A stretch of 5,473 nt of DNA from an uncultured Eubacteriales bacterium (GTDB lineage: Bacteria > Bacillota > Clostridia > Monoglobales > Monoglobaceae): positions 1 to 5,473 of the forward strand of contig USLC01000065.1 of the NCBI GenBank assembly GCA_900555375.1, in the 5' to 3' direction. Of this stretch, positions 1 through 5,473 are shown one piece after another. The position numbers were made by a program, and so were the translations under genes. Each line of letters opens with the position of its first letter. Position 1 is the first letter of the stretch. A model generated the notes under the pieces. It saw only the letters and a program-made list of their open reading frames with translations. It had not been told where the DNA came from and did not search any database.

Positions 1-1139
1 CATATGCCAATGTTTTGGGCCCGATTATTCAGAACATCGGTAATATACTTTATGTAATAGTTGCGATTGCGGGCGGAGTGTTTTTGCTTTTAAATGTTAA
101 AAACCTAAGCATATCAAGGGCGGCGCTTGATATAAGCATTGTTGTTCCGTTTCTTAATATGACAAAGCAGTTTACGGGTAACGTAAATCAGCTTTCGCAG
201 CAGATAAACGCTATAGTTATGGGTATTGCGGGCGCGGACAGAATTTTTGAGCTTATGGACGAAAAGCCCGAGACGGACGATGGATATGTTACCCTTGTCA
301 ATGCTGAAATTTCGGCAGACGGAACAATAACAGAGACAAAAAAGCATACAGGACACTGGGCGTGGAAGCACCCTCACGGGGACGGAACTCTTACGTATAC
401 AGAACTCAAAGGCGATGTTCGTATGTTTGACGTTGACTTCGGATATGACGAGGATAAGCAGGTTCTTCACGGGGTATCGGTGTATGCCGAGCCGGGACAG
501 AAGGTTGCTTTTGTCGGCGCAACGGGTGCCGGCAAGACGACGATCACCAATCTGATAAACAGATTTTATGATATTGCCGACGGTAAGATAAGATATGACG
601 GAATAAATATAAATAAGATTAAAAAATACGACCTTAGGCAATCGCTTGGTATAGTTCTTCAGGAAACCAACCTCTTTACCGGTACGGTTATGGACAATAT
701 AAGATACGGAAGGCTTGAAGCAACCGATGAAGAGTGCCGTGCGGCGGCAAAACTTGCCGGGGCGGACGACTTTATAACAAGGCTTCCCGGCGGATATGAT
801 ACAGAGCTTTCAAACAACGGCGCTAATCTGTCGCAGGGACAAAGACAGCTGATTGCCATTGCGCGTGCCGCTGTGGCAGACCCGCCCGTTATGATCCTTG
901 ACGAGGCAACATCGTCAATCGATACCCGTACGGAAGCAATTGTTCAGCGTGGTATGGATAAGCTTATGGAGGGCAGAACAGTATTTGTTATTGCTCACAG
1001 ACTGTCTACGGTTATGAACTCTGACGTCATTATGGTGCTTGACCACGGCCGCATAATAGAACGCGGAAGTCATAAAGACTTGATTGCACGAAAGGGAACT
1101 TATTATCAGCTTTACACCGGCGCGTTTGAACTTGAATAG
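1..1139 (+). CDS. Type I ABC exporter, permease/ATPase fusion, C-terminal part (5' truncated by window edge)
   Basis: This is the C-terminal part of a membrane ABC exporter half-transporter (ABCB/MsbA-like), which would pump a lipid, peptide or drug out of the cell using ATP. The frame is open through the left edge from base 3, so the TTG at 15 is internal and not a start. Numbering residues from that TTG, 1-28 and about 36-54 look like the last two membrane helices, followed by the usual 'AGADRIFELMDE' coupling segment. A linker of about 45 residues (90-134) with HWAWKHPHGDG comes next. The ATPase domain is complete: A-loop Y144, Walker A GATGAGKTT (K174), Q-loop Q216, signature LSQGQ (272-276), Walker B VMILDE (D296, catalytic E297), D-loop SSID and switch H328. 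With the canonical glutamate it should hydrolyse ATP. Many relatives work as heterodimers encoded in tandem, so a partner gene may lie upstream, outside the window. Substrate unknown. Confidence 0.96.
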   Translation, partial: YANVLGPIIQNIGNILYVIVAIAGGVFLLLNVKNLSISRAALDISIVVPFLNMTKQFTGNVNQLSQQINAIVMGIAGADRIFELMDEKPETDDGYVTLVNAEISADGTITETKKHTGHWAWKHPHGDGTLTYTELKGDVRMFDVDFGYDEDKQVLHGVSVYAEPGQKVAFVGATGAGKTTITNLINRFYDIADGKIRYDGININKIKKYDLRQSLGIVLQETNLFTGTVMDNIRYGRLEATDEECRAAAKLAGADDFITRLPGGYDTELSNNGANLSQGQRQLIAIARAAVADPPVMILDEATSSIDTRTEAIVQRGMDKLMEGRTVFVIAHRLSTVMNSDVIMVLDHGRIIERGSHKDLIARKGTYYQLYTGAFELE

Positions 1140-1146
1140 AAAAAAC

Positions 1147-1189
1147 AACCCCCAAAAAGTCAGATCAAAAATCTAACTTTTTGGGGGTT
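1147..1189. terminator. Intrinsic terminator between convergent genes
   Basis: A perfect 14-bp inverted repeat (AACCCCCAAAAAGT at 1147-1160 with ACTTTTTGGGGGTT at 1176-1189) is extended by one mismatch and four more pairs (1162-1165 with 1171-1174) around a 5-nt loop. Read on the minus strand, the stem is followed by GTTTTTT, a good U-tract, so it should end the MATE transcript efficiently. On the plus strand it lies 7 nt after the ABC exporter stop, but the following T-run is poor (TATCATTTTT), so termination in that direction is probably weaker. The last codons and the stop codon of the MATE gene lie inside the hairpin. Confidence 0.85.
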
Positions 1190-1904
1190 ATATCATTTTT
1201 GTATTTTGTTTTCAGCATTGCGCAGCCGATTAACATAGTCACAAGCTCTCCGAGGGGAAAGGTAAACCATATGATATATCCCGGCATTGCCGAGTTTATA
1301 ACAAATCGGGATAGAAAATATGCGACAGGCAGGATAAACACAAGCTGTCTGCCAAGAGAAATAACAAGTGTTTCAGTCCCCGCGTTAAGTGCCTGAAAGA
1401 TTCCCTGAAACGCAATATTTGCCCCGGCAAAGACAAAACTTGCGGAAATTATACGCATTGCGCTGAGACAAAGCGAACGGGTTTCGCCCGACAGACCGAA
1501 GGCGCGTGTAAACGGAACCGCGAAGGCTTCGGCGGCAATCGTGCCCCAAAGACCCCAAATAAAAGAAATACAACATAAATTATTATACCGAGGAAGATTG
1601 CATTCCCTGCGGTTTTGCTTGCTTTTTCGCGGTCGCTTCTGCCGAGGCACCCGGCAAGAAGCGCGTTCGCGCCGACGCCTGTCCCTATACCTATAGCCAC
1701 CATCAGCATCTGCATAGGAAAGGCAAGGGTAAGGGCGTTAAGTGCCGTTTCGCCGTTTTGTGGCATATTTGCGACAAAAGCGCTATCGACTATATTGTAC
1801 ACCGCCTGCAAGACCATTGAGATTATCATAGGCAGACCCATTGAGATAATCAGCTTGTTTATCGGCACGGTTGCCATTTTGTTTTTGGTTTCTTTTTTTT
1901 GCAT
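1165..1904 (-). pseudogene. MATE family multidrug efflux transporter, internally deleted and frameshifted
   Basis: MATE proteins are inner-membrane Na+ or H+ antiporters that export drugs and other organic cations. They normally have about 450 residues and 12 helices in two related halves. Here an ATG at 1904, with GGAG 11 nt upstream, opens a frame encoding a normal N-terminus: a short basic head, then TM1-3 with [21 protein letters not shown] and [13 protein letters not shown], ending near FGVFGA (residues 116-121, bases 1559-1542). After that the frame runs through out-of-frame sequence to a stop near 1449. The C-terminal half resumes in another frame from about 1557 (WGLWGTI) and continues as [36 protein letters not shown] and the last helices to TGA at 1165-1167. 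About 121 plus 125 family-like residues remain and roughly 200 are missing (TM4 to about TM9). The product cannot be a working transporter. A chimeric assembly is the main alternative. Confidence 0.88.
1544..1559 (-). repeat. Short direct repeat at the MATE deletion junction
   Basis: Two copies of TTTGGGG (minus strand) lie 2 nt apart, at 1559-1553 and 1550-1544, exactly where the N-terminal frame (FGVFG) stops matching a MATE protein and the C-terminal frame (WGLWG) begins. A repeat like this is what remains after, or promotes, deletion by replication slippage or short-homology recombination. The link to the deletion is inference. Confidence 0.5.
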
Positions 1905-1950
1905 AGATTTACATTCTCCGTTTCTGCTGATTTGATACAGTAAATTTCCG

Positions 1951-2000
1951 CAAAAAAAGCGTGCTGCAAAAAGCCGGACTTACGCTTAATGCAACACGCT
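1951..2000 (-). terminator. Terminator-like hairpin in the MATE leader (possible attenuator)
   Basis: On the minus strand, AGCGTGTTGCA (2000-1990) pairs with TGCAGCACGCT (1968-1958): 11 bp including one G-U wobble. The stem continues past a 2x2 internal loop with AAGC/GCTT (1987-1984 with 1974-1971) and a 9-nt loop. Seven T residues follow directly (1958-1952). On the plus strand the wobble becomes a C-A mismatch and the T-run is poor, so the element is built for the minus strand. No minus-strand gene is visible upstream within the window, and it sits about 47 nt before the MATE start. It could be an attenuator in that gene's leader, or the orphan terminator of a gene lost on that side. Confidence 0.55.
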
Positions 2001-2028
2001 TGATTTTAGTTCACTATGTCAATCGCTG

Positions 2029-2057
2029 ATTTAACAAAAAGAAATGTTAAACGTAAA
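2029..2057 (-). promoter_or_regulatory. Possible promoter for the MATE gene
   Basis: On the minus strand TTTACG (2057-2052) and TTAAAT (2034-2029) are separated by 17 bp, each matching four of six consensus bases. Transcription would begin near 2022, about 22 nt before the terminator-like hairpin. The region is very AT-rich, so a chance match is likely. A perfect TTGACA on the same strand (2022-2017) has no usable -10 box at the right distance. Confidence 0.3.
2030..2051. repeat. Inverted repeat TTTAACA-N8-TGTTAAA, possible operator
   Basis: Perfect 7-bp arms (2030-2036 and 2045-2051) surround an 8-bp spacer, giving half-sites about 15 bp apart centre to centre. It overlaps the spacer and -10 of the possible MATE promoter, where a repressor of a drug-efflux gene would be expected to bind. 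No regulator gene is in the window, and AT-rich DNA produces such repeats by chance. Confidence 0.3.
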
Positions 2058-2128
2058 ATTAAAATTAAGCAAAATGCAAAGGTAAATTCAAAAAAATTAA
2101 CAAAATCAGAATAAAAAACCGTAAAGAC

Positions 2129-2157
2129 TGGACATTTGAGGCAAAGTGTGCTATAGT
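2129..2157 (+). promoter_or_regulatory. Sigma-A-type promoter for the deacetylase-cca unit
   Basis: TGGACA (2129-2134) and TATAGT (2152-2157) are separated by exactly 17 bp, and TGC just before the -10 box makes it an extended -10. The DNA upstream (about 2036-2119) is rich in A-tracts and could act as an UP element or bend. Transcription would begin near 2164, giving a leader of about 35-40 nt. Confidence 0.75.
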
Positions 2158-2198
2158 ATATCAGTTGAGCAAAAAAGATATATACAAAAAGAGGGAAA

Positions 2199-3368
2199 AT
2201 GGCAATGAACATAATGAAGAAAATAGTATTTACTGCATTGATTATGGCACTGTTTATGACGCCTTGCGCATATGCCGACGATAACACAGCCGTAACGCGC
2301 AAAACGGCTGTAAATATGCTGACGGAGGTTCTGCCCGTGTGGGAGACGGGTACGCCGTTTGACGATACAAACGACCCCGCTGTTGCGTATTATCGGAAAA
2401 AGAAGATTGTTCACGCAATTTACGATAATAACTTTTTGCCGGACAGAGAAGTGACAACCGAAGAGTTTTTGATTATGCTTAAGCGCGCACTCGACGTATC
2501 CTGTCCCGACCTTTTTTACGATAATACAAAAATTGTATGGCACACCGACCAAAACGAGGTAAGCCCGTTTTATCAAAGTCAGATTGCGTTTTTGTCGGCT
2601 GTGGGTGTGTATAACAATTCGGGATACTTAAAGCCGAAATCGATTATATCCGTTGGTATGGCAAGATATTATATAAGCCTTGCTGTGCACACCCAAAATT
2701 ACGGCAAAAGAAGCAAAAACGGCAGCAGAAGCTTTTGCAGGCTTCCGATTCTTATGTATCACGTAATCGATTATCCATCGGGGCCTTACCCATATGTGTT
2801 TGTAAGCGAACCGAATTTTGAAGAGCAGATAAAGTATTTTTATGATAACGGCTATACGTTTCTGTTCCCTGAGGAGATGTCTCTTGCCGACTCGGCAAAA
2901 AAGGCGGTTGTTATAACCTTTGATGACGGATATGAAGAGACATACGACAAAGCGTATAAAATCCTTAAAAAGTATAACGCAAAGGCGACGCTTTTTATGG
3001 TCTCTGACAATATAGGCAAGGAATATTACTGTACAGACCGACAGCTTTACGAGATGAGCGACAGCGGAGTCTTCAGAATATACTCGCACACTGCAAACCA
3101 CGCAAGGTTGACCGAACTTTCGGGAGACGAAATAGCGGCGGAATTTTCGGCTTCAAACGATGCGATATACAATGTAACGGGCAGAGAAGTCACATCAGTT
3201 GCATATCCGTACGGTTCTATAAATGCCGATGTTGTATGGCAGGCGAGAAGATTTTATAAAACGGGATTTTCGGTAGTGAACAAAGGCTCGGGCAGCGTGT
3301 ATGAGATACCAAGGACAACGATAGATGATTCAATCAGTATTTTGCGGTTTCCTTTATATTTAAGATAA
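2199..3368 (+). CDS. Secreted polysaccharide deacetylase (NodB-type) with SLH-like N-terminal repeats
   Basis: A predicted exported enzyme that removes acetyl groups from N-acetylated sugars in a cell-wall or surface polysaccharide (carbohydrate esterase family 4). Residues 7-26 form a signal peptide (KK, hydrophobic core, AYA|DD cleavage); C23 is preceded by Pro and is not a lipobox. Residues 30-163 resemble degenerate S-layer-homology repeats: VTRKTAVNML (32-41), then 53-97 with PFDDTNDP and FLPDREVTTEEFLIMLKRAL, then about 104-163 ending GYLKPKSIISVGMARYYI. These would bind wall-linked polymer. The catalytic domain runs from about 182 (LPILMYHVI): motif 1 TFDDGY (D242, metal D243), motif 2 SHTANH (metal H297, H301) and motif 3 AYPYG (336-340) are intact. 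AGAGGG lies 3 nt from this ATG but 9 nt from the ATG at 2205, so the true start may be 2205. cca follows after 16 bp. Exact substrate unknown. Confidence 0.92.
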   Translation: MAMNIMKKIVFTALIMALFMTPCAYADDNTAVTRKTAVNMLTEVLPVWETGTPFDDTNDPAVAYYRKKKIVHAIYDNNFLPDREVTTEEFLIMLKRALDVSCPDLFYDNTKIVWHTDQNEVSPFYQSQIAFLSAVGVYNNSGYLKPKSIISVGMARYYISLAVHTQNYGKRSKNGSRSFCRLPILMYHVIDYPSGPYPYVFVSEPNFEEQIKYFYDNGYTFLFPEEMSLADSAKKAVVITFDDGYEETYDKAYKILKKYNAKATLFMVSDNIGKEYYCTDRQLYEMSDSGVFRIYSHTANHARLTELSGDEIAAEFSASNDAIYNVTGREVTSVAYPYGSINADVVWQARRFYKTGFSVVNKGSGSVYEIPRTTIDDSISILRFPLYLR

Positions 3369-3384
3369 GCGGCGATGATGAGAT

Positions 3385-4593
3385 ATGATAGAAATACCAC
3401 GCTATGTAAAAAAAGTATTAAATACGCTTGAAGAATCGGGCTTTGAGGCGTTTGTTGTAGGCGGCTGTGTCCGTGACGGAATTATGGGCAAAAATCCGTC
3501 CGACTGGGATGTATGTACATCGGCTGCCCCGAACTTAACCCAAAAGGTGTTTTCGGGTATTATGCCTACGATTCCGACAGGAATAAAGCACGGAACCGTA
3601 ACCGTTTTGTCGGACAATATGCCGATAGAGGTTACGACCTTTCGCGTTGACGGCGGCTACAGCGACAGCCGCCGCCCCGATGATGTAAGCTTTGTGAGTG
3701 ATATAAACATCGATTTGTCAAGAAGAGATTTTACGATAAATTCTATGGCATATAACGAGGCAAGAGGGCTGATTGACCCCTTCGGCGGCAGAGAGGATAT
3801 AAAAAAGAAAATAATCCGCTGCGTGGGTGACCCCGAAAAACGTTTTTCGGAGGATGCGCTCAGGATAATCCGCGCCTTAAGATTTTCGGCTGTATGCGGA
3901 TTTGAGATAGAGGCGGATACCGCCACCGCGGCACGCGCTCTTTCGTACAAGCTGTGCGGCATTGCGGCAGAGAGAATTTATGCAGAGCTTAAAAAGCTTT
4001 TGCTTGCGGACAGCCCGTCAAGAGTTTTGATTAAGTATCGCGATATATTTGAAAGGATTTTGCCGGAATGCTTCGGCAGAGAAGTGTTTGACGCCGAAAT
4101 GTGCGTTGCGGCGGATTATATGCCGAAGGATTTTGCTTTAAGGCTTGCCGCTGTCTGCGCCGTGGCGGGCGATGATATCGGTTTGGCGGCGGGCAGGCTT
4201 AAGCCCGATTTAAAGACAAAGCGCAGAGTGTGCAAAACGGTAAAGAATATAAATGCCCTACCGCCCGTGACAAAGGCAGAGGCGCTTAGATTTGTAAAGG
4301 AATCCGGCGCGGAAGCGGCGCTTGATACAGCGGTGTTTAATTCGGTTATATTCGGTGACGAGGCTCATAAAAATGCCTTAAAAATTATACAAAGTCTTGA
4401 TAAAGACAAGGACTGTTGGTCGTTAAAACAGCTTAAGGCAAACGGAGCGGATATGATTGCGATGGGCATATCGGGGCGGAATATAGGAGATATGCTTGAA
4501 AAGCTTCTTGACGAGGTAATAGACGGAAGGTGCGAGAATAATCGCGGTGCGCTTTTAAGTATGGCAGAGAGAATAATAAGTAACAAAACTTAG
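3385..4593 (+). CDS. cca: CCA-adding tRNA nucleotidyltransferase (class II)
   Basis: This cytoplasmic enzyme builds or repairs the 3'-terminal CCA of tRNAs from CTP and ATP without a nucleic-acid template. The N-terminal catalytic core is complete: VGGCVRD (25-31) and the metal-binding DWD (D40, D42) of motif A; the flexible-loop region TTFRVDGGYSDSRRP (84-98); motif B RRDFTINSMAYN (113-124) and DPFGG (131-135); and motif D, the ATP/CTP-reading EDALR (156-160). The intact loop favours a full CCA-adding enzyme over a CC-only type that lacks it, though poly(A) polymerase relatives are hard to exclude by eye. The helical C-terminus ends in the usual ISGRNIGDMLEKLLDEV segment, and no HD phosphohydrolase motif is visible. 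At 402 residues the length is normal. The start follows an in-frame TGA at 3379 and has only a weak ribosome site (GATGAG), so translation may depend on the deacetylase just upstream. Confidence 0.95.
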   Translation: MIEIPRYVKKVLNTLEESGFEAFVVGGCVRDGIMGKNPSDWDVCTSAAPNLTQKVFSGIMPTIPTGIKHGTVTVLSDNMPIEVTTFRVDGGYSDSRRPDDVSFVSDINIDLSRRDFTINSMAYNEARGLIDPFGGREDIKKKIIRCVGDPEKRFSEDALRIIRALRFSAVCGFEIEADTATAARALSYKLCGIAAERIYAELKKLLLADSPSRVLIKYRDIFERILPECFGREVFDAEMCVAADYMPKDFALRLAAVCAVAGDDIGLAAGRLKPDLKTKRRVCKTVKNINALPPVTKAEALRFVKESGAEAALDTAVFNSVIFGDEAHKNALKIIQSLDKDKDCWSLKQLKANGADMIAMGISGRNIGDMLEKLLDEVIDGRCENNRGALLSMAERIISNKT

Positions 4594-4613
4594 TTTATAT
4601 TTGCATAAAACAG

Positions 4614-4642
4614 TTGATTTTTATACAGCGATTGGTTATAAT
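4614..4642 (+). promoter_or_regulatory. Sigma-A-type promoter for metK
   Basis: TTGATT (4614-4619), a 17-bp spacer and a perfect TATAAT (4637-4642) begin 20 bp after the cca stop. Transcription would start near 4649. No hairpin terminator is visible between cca and this promoter, so some read-through from the upstream unit into metK is likely. Confidence 0.8.
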
Positions 4643-4662
4643 TAAAGTATATAAGCAATCAG

Positions 4663-4697
4663 CGATTTAAGAGGGTCATTTGACTGACCGTAAATTG
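4663..4697 (+). promoter_or_regulatory. Nested stem-loop in the metK leader
   Basis: CGATTTA (4663-4669) can pair with TAAATTG (4691-4697), seven pairs with one G-U. Inside it, GGTCA (4674-4678) pairs with TGACC (4685-4689) around a 6-nt loop, with an asymmetric AGAG/G bulge between the stems. The structure ends one base before the ribosome site AAAGGAAG (4699-4706). It is far too short for the S-box riboswitch and I see no match to other SAM riboswitch classes. Any regulatory role is inference. Confidence 0.4.
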
Positions 4698-4698
4698 G

Positions 4699-4706
4699 AA
4701 AGGAAG
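4699..4706 (+). promoter_or_regulatory. Ribosome binding site of metK
   Basis: AAAGGAAG ends 6 nt before the ATG at 4713, a good Shine-Dalgarno match at normal spacing. It settles the start, since the [19 protein letters not shown]-terminus is also what the family has. Confidence 0.8.
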
Positions 4707-4712
4707 ATAAAT

Positions 4713-5473
4713 ATGTTTAAAAGGCTTTTTACATCCGAGTCGGTTACGGAGGGGCACCCCGACAAAATATCGGACTTGATTTCGGACGCAATACTTGACG
4801 CAATATTAAAAGAGGATAAATACGCGCGCGTTGCGTGTGAAGTTACCGTTACAACGGGGCTTGTACTTGTTGTGGGTGAAATCAGTACATCAACATATGT
4901 TGATATAACAAAGCTTGTGCGCGAGACTATACGCTCGGTCGGATATGACAGAGCAAAGTACGGCTTTGACTGTGATACCTGTGCGGTAATCACCGCGATT
5001 GACGAGCAGTCGAGCGATATCGCTATGGGAGTTGACGACAGCGGTGACGGCATCGGAGCGGGCGACCAGGGAATGATGTTCGGATTTGCCTGCGATGAGA
5101 CGGAGGAGTATATGCCTATGCCGATTTCTCTTGCTCATAAGCTGGCGCTTCGGCTGACGAAGGTGCGCAAAGAGGGTATCATCGATTACCTCCGCCCCGA
5201 CGGAAAGTCTCAGGTTACCGTTGAATATAATAAAGACGGCTCTGTTAAACGTATAGATACGGTTGTTATTTCAAGTCAGCACGATGAAAATGTCGATATA
5301 GAGACATTGCGCAAAGATATAAAAGAAAAGGTAATACTTCCCGTTATCGATCCCAAGCTTTTGGATGATGACACAAAGTATTTTATAAACCCCACGGGGC
5401 GCTTTGTAATAGGCGGCCCGCAGGGAGACTCGGGACATACGGGCAGAAAAATTATAGTTGATACTTATGGCGG
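4713..5473 (+). CDS. metK: S-adenosylmethionine synthetase (methionine adenosyltransferase), 3' truncated by window edge
   Basis: This cytoplasmic enzyme makes S-adenosylmethionine from methionine and ATP, releasing phosphate and pyrophosphate. The first 253 residues of about 390-400 are present. Visible family features in order: [16 protein letters not shown] (6-21) with active-site H15, D17 and K18; [13 protein letters not shown] (95-107); the signature GAGDQG (115-120) followed by [18 protein letters not shown] (161-168) with the conserved lysine K165; [15 protein letters not shown] (225-239); and [13 protein letters not shown] at the right edge, part of the second signature. The usual Leu or Val before TGRK is His (H242). 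The gene has its own promoter and a leader of about 64 nt with a possible stem-loop, and could also be reached by read-through from cca. Confidence 0.97.
   Translation, partial: MFKRLFTSESVTEGHPDKISDLISDAILDAILKEDKYARVACEVTVTTGLVLVVGEISTSTYVDITKLVRETIRSVGYDRAKYGFDCDTCAVITAIDEQSSDIAMGVDDSGDGIGAGDQGMMFGFACDETEEYMPMPISLAHKLALRLTKVRKEGIIDYLRPDGKSQVTVEYNKDGSVKRIDTVVISSQHDENVDIETLRKDIKEKVILPVIDPKLLDDDTKYFINPTGRFVIGGPQGDSGHTGRKIIVDTYG

Noticed and set aside
114..641. Long antisense open frame (175 codons) inside the ABC exporter
   Set aside because: The sense frame encodes a textbook ATPase domain with all motifs, and the antisense product is Arg/Cys/Tyr-rich with no recognisable domain or ribosome site.
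1181..1935. Plus-strand open frames across the MATE region (1181-1396 and 1615-1935)
   Set aside because: They are shadows of the minus-strand MATE codons; their hydrophobic stretches mirror the membrane helices and neither has a good ribosome site.
2265..2273. Lipoprotein lipobox around C23 of the deacetylase
   Set aside because: The residues before the Cys are M-T-P; Pro at -1 does not fit a lipobox, while AYA|DD fits ordinary signal peptidase I.
2628..3101. Antisense open frame (157 codons) inside the deacetylase
   Set aside because: It lies across the catalytic motifs of a well-supported sense gene and resembles no known family.
4584..4610. Possible terminator after cca (AAACTTAGTTT palindrome)
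   Set aside because: The stem is only 5 bp, AT-only apart from one pair, with almost no loop and no T-run, so it is too weak to count as a terminator.
4626..4667. Direct repeat CAGCGATT around the metK -10 box, also found inverted near 2021-2031 as an 11-bp match
   Set aside because: Matches of 8-11 bp are expected by chance in a window of this length, and the copies are not placed consistently relative to the promoters.
4649..4712. SAM-I (S-box), SAM-II or SAM-III riboswitch upstream of metK
   Set aside because: The leader is too short for S-box, and none of the conserved core sequences I know for these classes are visible.
4676..5138. Two antisense open frames over the start of metK
   Set aside because: They are complementary to conserved MetK motifs, and one would cross the metK ribosome site and leader.

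Overview
The window looks like chromosomal DNA of a low-to-moderate GC Gram-positive anaerobe of the class Clostridia. The basis is the protein style: a type I ABC exporter with the Trp/His-rich linker that I associate with this group, a MATE protein of the clostridial type, an S-layer-homology-like deacetylase, and a MetK with a clostridial signature. AT-rich intergenic regions with good sigma-A-type promoters agree with this. A genus cannot be named from the sequence.

Layout. (1) 1-1139, plus strand: the C-terminal part of a type I ABC exporter, cut by the left edge. (2) 1147-1189: a strong hairpin terminator between convergent genes; one arm is also the last codons of the next gene. (3) 1165-1904, minus strand: a MATE-family multidrug efflux gene that is broken. 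TM1-3 are joined out of frame to the last part of the C-terminal half, about 200 residues are missing, and a short direct repeat lies at the junction. (4) 1905-2198: a divergent intergenic region of 294 bp. It holds a terminator-like hairpin in the MATE leader, a possible MATE promoter with an overlapping inverted repeat, an A-rich stretch, and a good promoter for the rightward unit. (5) 2199-3368 and 3385-4593, plus strand: a secreted polysaccharide deacetylase with SLH-like repeats, followed 16 bp later by a CCA-adding tRNA nucleotidyltransferase. They are probably one transcript. (6) 4594-4712: a promoter with a perfect TATAAT box and a short structured leader, followed by metK, which is cut by the right edge.

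How the genes relate. The intact genes are mainly housekeeping (tRNA 3'-end maturation, S-adenosylmethionine synthesis) or envelope and export functions; they do not form one pathway. The window does not show a clearly new biological system. The points most worth a second look are the internal deletion in the MATE gene, the orphan terminator-like hairpin in front of it, the terminator built into its last codons, and the nested stem-loop in the metK leader, which does not resemble the SAM riboswitch classes I know.
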